A stretch of DNA of 64,000 bases from Salvia splendens (lineage: Eukaryota; Streptophyta; Magnoliopsida; Lamiales; Lamiaceae), in contig NC_056040.1 of the NCBI RefSeq assembly GCF_004379255.2, positions 23,758,120 through 23,822,119 on the forward strand. Direction: 5' to 3'. Positions 23,440-34,700 of this stretch are shown piece by piece. The notes beneath the pieces are model-generated. The model did no database searches. It worked only from the letters and a program-made list of their open reading frames with translations, and was not told where the DNA came from. The translations under genes were made by a program, and so were the position numbers. Position 1 is the first letter of the stretch, and each line of letters opens with the position of its first letter.

Positions 23440-23797
23440 ATTATACCACAACCTGGGCCCAGAAATCGGCAACCCTACGGGGAAGATTGAAAGCCAATGT
23501 CACGTGAAATAACAAAAACTATAAACTTGAATAAACCGTAGCAACAACAAAACCGTTAAACGTCTAAATTTATTCAATAAACCAACACCCAAGCACACAA
23601 ACATGAAACAATAATTCGCTGAGTTAAACATATTGGGTCGTGCGGCTGAATTACACATAACAGTTGTTAGAAACTGCAATATTAAACAACAAATCAGCAA
23701 CCAAATCATGGTCCAACAATTTTTTCCCAGATTATAACAATTGACAGCAACCAATTCAGTTCACATGGGCAAAAATTACAATATTACCTTCTTCCAT
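23119..23797 (-). pseudogene. 5' end of a FAR1-type transposase gene
   Basis: Exon 1 (23797-23788) encodes MEE plus the first base of a Gly codon, with donor GTAATA. Exon 2 starts at 23264 after a TTTGTAAACAG acceptor and continues in phase as GRIVPACSEQIK, then FESLEFALAFYDVYARAVGF, the start of the FAR1 zinc-binding domain. FAR1 domains continue with further Cys and His residues; these and the whole MULE transposase domain are missing, as the frame runs into satellite DNA. The gene is therefore truncated after the first domain, with no functional product expected. Confidence 0.6.
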
Positions 23798-24161
23798 TGA
23801 TACTTGAAATACCGGGGATGAACCGTATTCGTAAGATTTGGATTCAAAAAATCGATTCAACAAAGATTGATCGTCGATTAGCAGTAAGCACTCGGCTAAA
23901 CGCTGGAATATGGAGCACGCAGTGGACTAAATCTGGAAAAGATTTGCTGCAAAACTGCAATAAGTATTGAGGGAGGTATTCACGCCACTTTCCATAACTA
24001 ACTACAACACAGAATTTCAATTATACCCTTCTCACGTAAATAATGCATGCAATCTGATAATTAGAATCAATTATTTAGTCCATTGGATCGGCTCAAATAA
24101 AGGGTGGAGATTAAGAAGGAGATTGGATTTAATAGGTGAAAAGGATTTGAACACAATCCTA

Positions 24162-24163
<2 letters not shown>

Positions 24164-24221
<58 letters not shown>

Positions 24222-24222
24222 C
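24164..24222. repeat. (TA)n(TG)n microsatellite
   Basis: Alternating TA followed by TG dinucleotides, directly flanking the right end of the Mutator-like element. Confidence 0.9.
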
Positions 24223-24654
24223 CATTTATGTTGACTGTCCATTTTCCATCTATCTCTAGCGAATCTTTATTAAAACAGATTTCATCATTTCTGTCGTATA
24301 AAATAGTCCACTTCTATTTTTGATATGAGGTTGGACTCATTCTCCACTAACATAGTACTTCAATAACTTATTCTTTGTCATTCTTTTAATGTACTAATTA
24401 CGCATTAAAATTCTTATCATCTTACATGTTTCTATTTTTATTAGACGAAGTGAGTATATTGTATTAACATGAGATATTAAAGTGATAAAAATGGCATGTG
24501 AAAAAAGTATCCCATTTTAAACGGAAAATGATGAATGAGAAGTGATGACATTCTTTTTATAGATAGGGAGATGGAAAAGAAGAGAGAAATATTTATATTT
24601 TATATAAAGAAAATTTTCTTTATCCCTCAATTTTATTATATTTAATTTTTATTA

Positions 24655-24935
24655 CTTTCTCCGTTCCTAAAGAGTATGAACTATTTTTTTTCGTCCGTCC
24701 CTAAAGAGTATGAACTTTCTAAATTTGAAAAATTCCAACAACTACTATCCGTACACGTCATTTTATTTACAACTTATATCATTACCATTAACACTTATAT
24801 CATTATAATAATGTGGACCCCACTCTCCACTAACATTATTTCCACTACCATTTCTCTCCCCCTCTCTTACTTTTCCCCTTATTTATTAAAACTTGAGCCG
24901 AACCCAAAGTTCATAATCTTTGGAGACGGAGGGAA
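24655..24935. mobile_element. Stowaway-type MITE
   Basis: Ends CTTTCTCCGTTCCTAAAGAG and (complement) TTCCCTCCGTCTCCAAAGAT, flanked by TA. A second copy of the left-end motif (TCCGTCCCTAAAGAGTATGA, near 24693) suggests a nested or duplicated end. Confidence 0.7.
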
Positions 24936-25231
24936 TATAATTTTTTATATTTCAAAGCAAAAGCATCCTAATTATTTAAAAGTGAGAATTGTTACCAAAC
25001 TACACAACTCTTGATCACATAGATTATTGTATGTGAGTGATAGTTTCCCTAGTGCCAACCCTTAATTCTCAAAAACTTATTTTCTTCCTCCCGTCATAAT
25101 TGATATGCTTTCCTTAAACACAGAGTTTAAGAAATTGATATTTAAATAGTTAAGTAGAGGGAGGATAAATAATGAGAGAGTTAAAAGTAGAGGAGTAAAG
25201 AGAGAATAAAGTAGGTGGGAGAATAAAGTTA

Positions 25232-25525
25232 CTCTCTCCGTCCACTATAAGTTAGTGGTTTCCCTTTTAGCAAAAAATAACACATTTACTTCCTCTTACT
25301 ATATTTCCACTCTCATACTTTATTCCCTCTCCCTTATTTTATTCTTTTTCATATCTCTACATTATTCTCACTCCTACTTTATTCTTACTCCACTTAACTC
25401 ACCAAACATCATTTTCTTAAATCTTGTGCCGATAAGTATTATTTTTTGCTAAAAAGGAAATGACTCATTTTAGGTGAAACATCCCAAAAAGGAAAGTAAT
25501 TCGCTTAGAGTGGGACGAAAAGATT
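25232..25525. mobile_element. Stowaway-type MITE
   Basis: Left end CTCTCTCCGTCCACTATAAG, right end (complement) TTTCGTCCCACTCTAAGCG. The termini are degenerate. No ORF. Confidence 0.55.
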
Positions 25526-25789
25526 ATATAGCAATGAGTTAATTATTTAATACTTTGAATGAACTACAAAAATAATATTTGACAATATGATTTGCATGTA
25601 GATCATTCTCCGTAATGAATTTTATTAGCATAGATAGATCCTTAACAAACACTCCAAAAAATACTACATTTACCAACAACCAATTTCGCTACTAATTGTC
25701 ATAATTTCTAGTAAAAATGGTTAGCAACGGATTAGCAAAAGATTTATACAATTGTTCATTTGGTCGTTGTTAAATTTTAGCAACATACT

Positions 25790-26177
25790 CCCTTCGTCAC
25801 ATTTTAAGTGCCATATTTTCCCTTTTAGGATGTCTATTCTAAATGATATATTTCTAAATATAGAAACATCACTTTCTCTACTTTTTCCTTCTCTCTTACA
25901 TAAATCCACCTCTCTCACAAAACAATACTGCCTCTGTCCACCATTAAATGTCCCATTCTGTCATTTTCGTCTATCCACAAATAAATGTTTCATTTTTTTT
26001 ACTACTTTTGGTAATGGACCCCACATTCTACTAACATTATTTCACTCACATTTCACTATAAAACTAATATATAAAAGTAGCACCCACCTTCCACTAACAT
26101 TTTCTAGTCACTTTCTACTACATTTCTTATAACCCGTGCCCGATCAAATTGGTCTTGTATTGGAGGACAGAGGGAGT
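25790..26177. mobile_element. Two adjoining Stowaway-type MITE pieces
   Basis: One left end (CTCCCTTCGTCACATTTTAA) at 25790 without its own right partner. A second element spans about 25929-26177, with ends CTGCCTCTGTCCACCA and (complement) CTCCCTCTGTCCTCCAATAC. Confidence 0.5.
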
Positions 26178-26364
26178 ACTATATAAAATTTTGTGCCAAA
26201 CTAGAAATGCTCCACTTAGAGTGCGATGGATGAAGAATTAAATTATGCTACTAATAGTTTAGGGTGTAACTAATTAGCAACAGATCAAGTCTGTTGATAA
26301 TTGAGCTCGAACGAAGAGAGGAAATGAAAATGCACTCCAAAACGTCTCTAGTCTATAGAGTTCT
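26178..26364. other. Spacer, no gene seen
   Basis: AT-rich. It may belong to the interrupted Athila-like LTR that reappears at 28065, but I cannot show continuity. Confidence 0.3.
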
Positions 26365-28064
26365 TGAAGGGGTTGGCAGCGGAAGCGTGCATCATATAAA
26401 TCAGATAATAAAAGCGATCTATTTAACAGATTATTTAGATAAAATCTATGCGCGTAATCATCACATGTATCATGCTCATTACTTGAATTAAACATGCTTT
26501 AAGTATAATTGAAACCTAAAACATGCTTTTCTACGGAGTAGGAATAATACCTTGATGATTCTTCAAAGAATCGACGATGGCTCGCTACTTCTCCTCGTGA
26601 AGATGTCGAGTACTAAACAACGGATCTTCTGGCTAGTTCCCGAACTGTATTCCGATATCAGTGTGGGTTGATCTCACTGGGATACTAGGACTTGAATAAA
26701 TAGGACAGAAAAATTGATCTCATGGAGGAGAGTTGAAGAGAAAAACCATCATCTTCTATGTGGAGAGGGGGACGAAAATTTTAGTAGAAAATAAAGTGTA
26801 TTTTTTGTCTCATTTATTCTCCTATTTATATTAAGTTCCTTTTGGGCCCAGACAGGGATCTATGGAAGTTTTGAATATGGCTTCCCCCAATTAGCTTTTT
26901 ACTAATTAAATTGAACCCCAATTTAATACTCCATCCGTCCCAAGATAAGTGAGCACAAACTTTTTGGCACGAGATTTAAGGAAATGGGGTTTTGTTAGTA
27001 AAGTGGAAAGTGAATAAAGTAAGAGAGTTAATAAAGTAGAGAGAAAAAGTAAGAGAGAGAATACCAAAAAAGGAAATGACTCACTTATCTTAGGACGTCC
27101 CAAAAAGGAATGTGAGTTTCTTATCTTGGGACGGAGGGAGTATAAGCTTATATTGGAATATTACGAGCAGCCACTACAGAAGTAATATTGCACTGCCTAA
27201 CCAAATCCGAAATTATAAGTAATTCGGGTTTCCGTGTTGTTGTTCAAATCTCGCGCTTAAGATATAAATATCTATTAATTAATTATTGTCTGCTACAGAG
27301 TTAATTAATTAAAATCTTATTAATTCCAAGAGTGGACTCAACAAGAAACGCTTATTTATTATTCATATAAAGTGTAATCAAACTCCAACTAGTTAGGATT
27401 ATTATATTAAGTCTCCTTTTGGGCCTTATTTCGAGCTCCTCTTGAGGACGTTATCAAATGAGACTCACCTCGCGCATGATTCAACATAATAACAATCCTA
27501 GCACCGCTAGATATTAATCACCACTACCCAATATACTAAGATTATTGGATTGCGAAAAACCCGCACCATTTGGTATGCCAAAGTAGTGCATAATCAATAC
27601 CGTATGCTCAATGCTAACGTACATTTATTAAGAAACAAATAATTATCAAGACCTAGTCTTTCACTAGATAGCATAAAGACTTGTCTCGCTGTTAGATCCA
27701 ATTCAGTGTTCTACCACACCAATGTCATCTTATTTCAGTAAGGCTTAGAAATATGCGGACTGACATTACAACATTTCACGATGGGTAGTCTAAGCCTATC
27801 TGGGATATGAAATTCTTATTTTTCTTTGTTCAGAACTGACCGTGTTACCTTAAAGTGGACGACGCCCACAACCGGTTGCTAAAACAAAGACTTAGACTTT
27901 GTTAAGTTACTTATACATTTAAACATGCAATAAACATCCATTAAATGTAAAACATAACAATATTATGACAAAAAATAATCTGTTTTGTTCCTTGGAAAAT
28001 AAAATAAGAGTTTTTACAGTATTCAATCACCCGAAAGGTGATTTCTAGTATACAAACTCTAACA
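26365..28064 (-). mobile_element. Solo LTR of a copia element (SIRE/Maximus-like)
   Basis: On the minus strand it begins TGTTAGAGTTTGTATACTAG at 28064 and ends about CGCTTCCGCTGCCAACCCCTTCA at 26365, the usual terminal style of long copia LTRs. No primer-binding site or internal sequence follows. A 212-bp MITE sits inside. Flanking 5-mers (GTTCT and CCTCC) do not match, so borders are approximate or one flank was rearranged. Confidence 0.6.
26929..27140. mobile_element. Stowaway MITE with near-perfect TIRs
   Basis: Ends CTCCATCCGTCCCAAGATAA and (complement) CTCCCTCCGTCCCAAGATAA, flanked by TA (26927-26928, 27141-27142). 212 bp. Inserted in the copia solo LTR, so younger than it. Confidence 0.85.
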
Positions 28065-28400
28065 CCTCCTTCTCTATGTCCATTTATAGGAAGGCGTGAG
28101 GTTTTAATCCCTAGGGCATTTGTTCTCTGAAAAGTCTGTTTTACCCCTTGCCCTTGAGGATCCTTTCTTGTGCGACGCATCAGTCTTCTCATTGGGTGCT
28201 CCCGCTGCATGTCATTTTACCCGACTTGATCCATTTGCGCAACAAATTTGACTCCTTCTCCTGATCCATTCGTCCGCCCAGCTGATCAACTCATTTTTTG
28301 AAAATGGCGGACTTCACACATCTGGCTCAAAATTGGCTGTTAGTTTACAGAATTTGATGTAGTTTTATGATAGAACACATGCATGAAACGAGTCTCATCA
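28065..28400 (-). mobile_element. Fragment of an Athila-like LTR, 5' part
   Basis: On the minus strand it starts TGATGAGACTCGTTTCATGC at 28400, like the TGATAAGGCCTATTTCATGC start of the LTR at 4484. Near 28085 it has a TATA-like CTATAAATGGAC. It is truncated at 28065 by the copia LTR. The words TGATCAAC and TTGATCC link it loosely to that family. Confidence 0.45.
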
Positions 28401-28812
28401 AATATCATAATGTAAACAGTAATCAGCCTATAAAGATGATTTCCAAACATTCTCAAAGACCCTAATTGAGTTCATCTACGAAAGAGCCTCGAGTGGGTAC
28501 CTCGCATACATCAATCGGAATATGGAAAAGAAAGTTAAGACTATTTTATAAAACTGTGCAGAGCAATGCAAAACCAGTGAATAGCTTGGAGTGTGCATGC
28601 CAGAAACAACCGGATTCAACCCAAACTTATCCCCGACTATTTAAAGTGCTAGCGCACGCATCTCTATGGAACTTTAGGTGACTGGAAGGCAATTTTAGAG
28701 AGAGAAAGAGTCTTGGGCACCCATTTTTGGAGGAAGAAGAATGAGCTTGAAGCTCTTCCATCCCCAATCTTGTCCACCTTAGTAGTAGCATTTACTATAG
28801 TTTTCTTGTATT
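28401..28812. other. Spacer, no gene seen
   Basis: A 71-aa frame (28466-28681) and a short EELEALPSPIL-like stretch near 28738 are not convincing as genes. Confidence 0.4.
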
Positions 28813-28817
28813 GTTGT

Positions 28818-29413
28818 TGATGGGGTACGAACTAAACCCTAATGGCAAGCCCAATAACAGTGACGGCCCATCAGCCCAGAGCCCAAGAAAGAGTATCTGT
28901 TCGGCACCAAAGAGTTCGGCACGACCAAAGAGTTCGGACTCAGCCTACAGCTCGGTAAAAGCCGACCAGTCAAGCTCCCCTCTCAGATCGGCAAGAGCTG
29001 ATCGGTAAAGTCCAGCAGTTCGGTCTCAGCATTCGACCGAACTAGGAGTTAGTGGACTCATGAAAGGCCTCCACGACCTCCGCTATACCCACGATCTATT
29101 TAGTGGTACGAAGCAGTTATTGAGCAGTTATTGCTCACCCACGATCTTGTTAGTGGGGCTGCAAACCACGATCTTAGTTCAATGTATAAATAGAACTTAG
29201 ATCAGATAGAAAAAGGTTAAGCTCTCTAGAGATAAAATCATATAGCAAGTCTGTGTTGTAAGCTGTAATCCCAGATCAAGCAATACAATCTTGCCCTCCC
29301 TTCTTCCCGTGGACGTAGATTTACTTCAGTAAATCGAACCACGTAAATTCTTTGTGTCGTAATCTTCATTCTCTACCAGCATTTACTAACATCAGAAATT
29401 CGCGGATCCATCA
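28818..29413 (+). repeat. 5' LTR of the gypsy element
   Basis: TGATGGGGTACGAACTAAAC to GCGGATCCATCA. A TATA box (TGTATAAATAGAAC, near 29183) and a downstream leader are consistent with promoter activity. Confidence 0.95.
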
Positions 29414-29414
29414 C

Positions 29415-29432
29415 TGGCGCCGTCTGTGGGAA
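29415..29432 (+). promoter_or_regulatory. Primer-binding site of the gypsy element
   Basis: TGGCGCCGTCTGTGGGAA, one base after the 5' LTR, in the correct position and style for plant gypsy elements. Confidence 0.85.
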
Positions 29433-29489
29433 ACAGAGAACAAAATTTGTGATAAAGCGAATTTTTGATCCATTTTTTCCACCCAAAAA

Positions 29490-31574
29490 ATGCATACCAG
29501 ATCGCAGAGTACCCGTATTCCTGCCCGTGAGAACCAGGAGGAAGCCAATCCATCCCATAGATCTGGAAAACAGCCTAGGGATAAATCCACCACCAGTTCT
29601 CATGGCGAAGGAACAAGCCGCTCCAAAAATCGTCCCACTGAGTCTTCCCAGCAGCCCGATTTGAATGAGGCTGTCAAGCAGTTTTTGGCGGCGAAGCAGG
29701 AGGAATTCTTAACCTTCCTGCGAAAAAGCCAAAAGCAGCCGGAGACGAAAACGACGGATTCTCCTTCTCCCTCCGCACAAGAAAGTCACTACCGCAGTAG
29801 TGTCGCATCTCCCAGGAGAAAGAATCCCCGTCCCCAACATGTTCCAGTTCCTCCTCGGTACCGGAATCACAGGAGAACTCAATCTCCTCCATACCGACGA
29901 GATATCGGATTCGCCGTGTACGGAGCACTGAAGACTCCGTTCTCGGACGACATCACCCGAACTCCCCTACCACAGAACTACCGAACTCCGTCGATGACTT
30001 ACGACGGGCTCGTGGACCCTCACGATTTCTTGGGGCGCTATCAATATAACATGGCGAACCAGGGTCTCAACGAGGTCCACATGTGCAAGCTGTTTCCCGA
30101 GCTGCTCATCGGGAACGCGAGAAGGTGGTTCGATAGCCTCCCCCAGGGCAGCATCAGATCTTACCGAGATCTAATGGATGCCTTCCACAGGAGGTTCTTT
30201 CAGAAAGCGGAAGCCCGAATCACTTCGGCTCAGCTGCTTTCCATTCGTCAAGGTCGCGACGAAAAAATCAGCGACTTTATGACAAGATTCCACAAGGAAT
30301 GCCTGCAAGTAGACGATCTCAACGATCTGCTTGTCATCTCGGCATTCCAAAATGGAATCCTGCCCGGAGCTCTCTACAGGAAGCTCGTTGAGTGCGGTCC
30401 GCAGACAGCTCAGGAAATGTGGGACATTGCGGACCAGTACTCCCGGGCCGATGAGGCAGACCGTCGCAAACGGTCGTTAGACAGCTCATCGACCCGAGGA
30501 GACAGAAGGAAGCCCGATCATAGCGATCAGGGGCATCCTCGCCGGACTCCATTTGAAAGAATTCAAAGGGCTCCGGTGCAAGACAGATTGGGACCTCGTC
30601 TCAATCCCGAGAAGTCGCCCGCTCAGTTCGTACCGCTGAACAAGCCGAGAGCGGAAATTTTCGAACTGCACTCTGACCTATTCGAAAAGCCAAAGCGGAT
30701 GACGAAATCAGCCGCGCGCCGACCACAGGATAGCTACTGCTCCTACCATCAAGACCACGGTCACGATACTGAGGAGTGCAGAAACTTGGCTGCAGGTATC
30801 GATGTTCTTGTGAAGGCAGGGACATTGAAAAAATACCGAAGCAAGCAGCCAAAGAAGAATAAAAAGCAGAGTGGTGCGAACTGCGCTCCTCAGGATCCGA
30901 AAAGGCAGCCGGATCCCGAAGACGATGACGAGCCGCAATATGATGGAGTAATCCAGACTATTGACGCGCTCCCTGCCGGGAAGACCAAGTCGTCCCTAAA
31001 GTCAGAACGCAGAGGCTCCAATCGAGAGGAGCCAACGCATAAAAGGCTGAAGCAGGACGAAGTGATTACGTTCTCGGCTGCTGATCCCGTCCCGGCCATC
31101 TCTCCTCACCAAGACGCCATTGTCATCCAAGCCGGAGTGGCAAACAAACTGATCCACAGGGTGTTTGTGGATACAGGAGCGTCGGTTAGCATTCTTTTTA
31201 AGGAGTGCTTCGACAAACTAGAAGTGGACCCAGCTCGGCTCAGTCCGGCTCCGCTTCCCCTGAAGAGCTTCACCCAGGAGGACACCCGCCCTGAAGGTAT
31301 TATCAGCCTTCCGATCACGGTGGGGAAAGCGCCTACTAGCTCCAGTACGATGATTGAGTTTTTCGTGGTGAAAGCTCGGTCCCCGTACAACGTCATCCTG
31401 GGAAGAGACTGGCTCAACACAGTTCGGGCCGTTTGCTCCACCTATCACCTCACCATCAAGATCCCTACTAAAGGAGGGATAGCGGTCATCCGAGGTGACC
31501 AAAAGAGAGCAAAGGAATGTCTGCAAATTGCGCTTAGAAGTGCCGAGCAGTCAGATCGGCACCACCAAGCATAG
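29490..31574 (+). CDS. Gypsy gag-protease polyprotein, 694 aa
   Basis: Begins MHTRSQSTRIPAREN. A basic, Ser/Pro-rich N-terminal part (1-150) is followed by the Retrotrans_gag capsid domain (about 160-310; MCKLFPELLIGNARRWFDSL, then DLMDAFHRRFF). A Tat-style knuckle CSYHQDHGHDTEEC lies at about 415-430, an acidic linker next, and an aspartic protease with FVDTGASVSILF at about 557-568 and a second motif NVILGRDWL near 640. The protein would form particles and cut the polyprotein. It ends at a TAG (31572-31574) although coding-like sequence continues in the same frame to the A7 run at 31708, so the stop separates gag-pro from pol. The upstream 29449 frame is a shadow. Confidence 0.92.
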   Translation: MHTRSQSTRIPARENQEEANPSHRSGKQPRDKSTTSSHGEGTSRSKNRPTESSQQPDLNEAVKQFLAAKQEEFLTFLRKSQKQPETKTTDSPSPSAQESHYRSSVASPRRKNPRPQHVPVPPRYRNHRRTQSPPYRRDIGFAVYGALKTPFSDDITRTPLPQNYRTPSMTYDGLVDPHDFLGRYQYNMANQGLNEVHMCKLFPELLIGNARRWFDSLPQGSIRSYRDLMDAFHRRFFQKAEARITSAQLLSIRQGRDEKISDFMTRFHKECLQVDDLNDLLVISAFQNGILPGALYRKLVECGPQTAQEMWDIADQYSRADEADRRKRSLDSSSTRGDRRKPDHSDQGHPRRTPFERIQRAPVQDRLGPRLNPEKSPAQFVPLNKPRAEIFELHSDLFEKPKRMTKSAARRPQDSYCSYHQDHGHDTEECRNLAAGIDVLVKAGTLKKYRSKQPKKNKKQSGANCAPQDPKRQPDPEDDDEPQYDGVIQTIDALPAGKTKSSLKSERRGSNREEPTHKRLKQDEVITFSAADPVPAISPHQDAIVIQAGVANKLIHRVFVDTGASVSILFKECFDKLEVDPARLSPAPLPLKSFTQEDTRPEGIISLPITVGKAPTSSSTMIEFFVVKARSPYNVILGRDWLNTVRAVCSTYHLTIKIPTKGGIAVIRGDQKRAKECLQIALRSAEQSDRHHQA

Positions 31575-31761
31575 CAATCACAGCAGCCGGAGTCAGAGGC
31601 GATGACCGAAGTCATACCGGAGCCGAACTCGATGACAGTTCAGCTGTACGAAGACGATCCATCCAGAACGGTTAAGATCGGCTTCGCGGGAACGCCCCTA
31701 CTTCGGGAAAAAAACCATCCAGCTCCTCAAGGAGTATAAAGACGTCTTTGCATGGTCTCCG
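31575..31761 (+). other. Gag-pro to pol junction with stop and frame change
   Basis: After TAG at 31572-31574 the gag-pro frame stays open and protein-like (SQQPESEAMTEVIPEP) for about 45 codons. At the run of seven A (31708-31714) the similarity moves to the pol frame (TIQLLKEYKDVFAWSPLDMT). The run is one base longer than needed for a continuous frame. Either two inactivating mutations or a recoding arrangement can explain this. Confidence 0.7.
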
Positions 31762-34700
31762 TTGGACATGACCGGAGTGCCCCCCGAGGTAATCACTCAT
31801 CGGTTAAATATTGATCCTTCAGTCCGGCCGATAAAACAGAAGCAAAGACTCTTTGCGGCAGAACGAAGTCAAGTCATCCATGACGAAGTCCGTCAATTAT
31901 TGAAGGCGGATGTGTTATTCGAAGTGAAGTATCCTTCGTGGGTGGCCAATCCTGTCATGATCAAGAAAAAGGAAGGAGGATGGCGGATGTGCATAGATTT
32001 CACCGATCTAAATAAGCACTGTCCCAAAGATTGCTATCCCCTTCCGAACATAGATAAAAAAGTAGAAGCTTTGATAGGCTTTGAAATTTTTTGTTTTCTT
32101 GATCTGTACAAAGGATACCATCAAGTTTTAATGGATGAGATTGACGCTTCAAAAACGGCCTTCATTACTGATTTCGGCATTTTCGCTTATAAAAAGATGC
32201 CATTCGGTTTAAAGAATGCCGGAGCCACTTATCAAAGGATGGTAGACAAGCTTTTTCGGCACCTGATTGGAAAGGAGGTCGAAGTGTATGTTGACGATAT
32301 AGTCGTCAAAAGCAAAAGCACTTCGGAGTACGAGCACAACCTCAAGTCCACTCTCAACGTGCTCAAGAAAGCCAACCTCAAACTTAATCCCCAAAAGTGT
32401 ACCTTTTTGGTAGATTCGGGAAAGTTTCTGGGTTGTTGGGTTTCAAAGGACGGACTCAAGGCAAACCCCTCAAAAGTTCAAATCGTTCAGAACATGGCAA
32501 TGCCGAAGTCCATACATGACGTGCAAAGGCTAACCGGATGTCTAGCCGCACTGAATCGATTCCTTTCCCAAGCAGCCGAAAAGCAACTGCCGTTCTTCAA
32601 GGTGTTGAAAAAGGCACCAAAGTTCGAGTGGGGAGCCGAGCAGAAAAAGGCCTTTGACGAGCTCAAAAGTTATCTAGCCGAGCTTCTTATTCTCTCTGCT
32701 CCAACCGAAGCCGAAGTAATATTCTTATACTTAGCGGCATCGGATCAAACCATCAGCGCGGTGCTTGTACGAGAAGAAGGCCTAAAGCAGCTTCCCATCT
32801 ATTTTACAAGCCGAGCATTAAGAGGTCCAGAAACCAGGTATCAACCACTGGAAAAGATTGCTCTGGCATTAGTAAATGCAGCAAGGAGACTGCGGCCATA
32901 CTTCTATGCTCACAAGGTATGCGTCTTAACTGATCTGCCATTTCGGCAAGTGTTGACCAAACCAGAAGCATCAGGCAGAATCGCCAAGTGGGCTATAGAG
33001 TTGGGAGAGCACACAATTGAATATCTACCTCGGAAAGCCATCAAGGGACAAGCCTTGGCAGATTTTCTTGCGGAAGCAAAGTTCGATCAAGCAATTCCTG
33101 TTATTGCCGAACAGAAGAATTCTGCCAATGCCGAACTAGCACAGCCCTTGGAATCCGAAGTAGAGCCGCCGGACTGCTGGAGCGGATTCGTAGATGGAGC
33201 TTCAAACAAGATGGGAAGTGGAGCTGGTATTCTACTTGTCGCTCCCGACGGACACGAGGTAACCTACTCACTTCGGTTCCTATTCCCCACTACTAATAAT
33301 GAAGCCGAGTACGAAGCCCTCCTGGCCGGACTCCAGTTAGCGCAAAGTCTGCTCGTCAAATCTCTCAAAGTCCATTGTGATTCACAAGTCATAGTAAATC
33401 ACATGTTGGGTACAAGTGAAGCTCGTGACGAGAGAATGAAGAAGTATTTGGACAAAGCGCGAAGCATCAGCCGAAGTTTCTCCTATTTTCGGATAATCCG
33501 CATTCCTAGAGCGGAAAATAGCCGAGCTGATACCTTAAGTAAGTTGGCCTCAGATCCGAGCTCAAAGGCGGAAGAATTAATGCATCGAAGCATTGATGAA
33601 GCCGAGGTACATTCAGTATCCAGCTCGCCGAACTGGATGACGCCGATCTTGCAGTATCTGGATCAAGGACAATTGCCCGAGGATAAGAGAGAGGCTCGGA
33701 AGATCACGTGCCGAGCACTTCGGTACGAACTTCATGAAGGAGTCCTCTTTAGAAAGTCTTACCTCCAGCCGTTATTGCGGTGCGTAGGACCAGAAGAGAC
33801 GGACTACATCCTCAGAGAAGTTCATGAAGGGTCGTGCGGTAGCCACATCGGAGCCAGAGCTTTAGCTAAAAAAGTTCTGAGATGGGGATATTATTGGCCA
33901 ACCATGGTACAAGAGGCAGTGCAGCTCGTCAAGAAGTGTACGAAGTGCCAAATTCATGCAAATGTCCCAAGGATGCCGCAGACCGATCTATACACTATGC
34001 AAAGCCCTTGGCCTTTCATGCAATGGGGCATAGACATAGTGGGACCACTTCCTCAAGCTCCTCGGCAAATGAAATTCCTTATCGTTGCCGTGGACTACTT
34101 CACGAAGTGGGTGGAGGCGGAACCATTAGCTACGATAACGAGCTCAAAGGCATTGGACTTCGTCTGGAAGAACATAGTGTGCCGATTTGGCATACCCCAC
34201 ATCCTCATCTCGGATAATGGGACTCAGTTCACCGACAAGACGTTCAAGAATTGGTGCCAAGAGCTGAACATTCAACAGCGGTTCACTTCGGTCTCCCATC
34301 CCCAAGCAAACGGACAAACGGAAGTAACGAACCGGATTCTGGTGAAAGGGTTAAAAGCTCGGTTAGAACAAGCCAAAGGACAATGGGTAGAAAATCTCCC
34401 TCAAGTCCTATGGTCCTACCGAACTACACCCAAAACCTCCAACGGTGAAACTCCGTATAGTCTGGTGTATGGCACTGAAGCCGTAATTCCGGTGGAGATC
34501 GGCGTACCCAGTCCCCGAACTCTAAATTTCTCCTCAGAAATGAATGACGACGGACTGAGAGCAGAACTAGATCTCGCCGAAGAAAGAAGAGAATTGGCGT
34601 GCATAAAAGCAGCCAAGTATAAGGAGCAAGTAGCCCGGTATTATAACCAAAGGGTGAAAAAGCTTCAATTTCAAGTGGGAGATCTCGTCTTGAGAAACAA

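Larger units (their letters stand above)
18796..24163. mobile_element. Mutator-like element with a defective FAR1-type transposase gene
   Basis: The ends are imperfect terminal inverted repeats: left AGGGTAGTGTTAAACTCCTT, right (complement) AGGATTGTGTTCAAATCCTT, with similarity continuing for about 60 bp (TTTTCTCC against TTTTCACC, then a shared GATCC-AATGGA-like block). Both ends sit in TA repeats, so the target duplication cannot be read. Inside are the first exons of a FAR1-type gene on the minus strand, a short two-exon ORF on the plus strand, many GCATTAT words and a 1,455-bp tandem duplication. The transposase catalytic domain is absent, so it is non-autonomous. The superfamily call rests on the FAR1 domain and long TIR. 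Confidence 0.6.
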
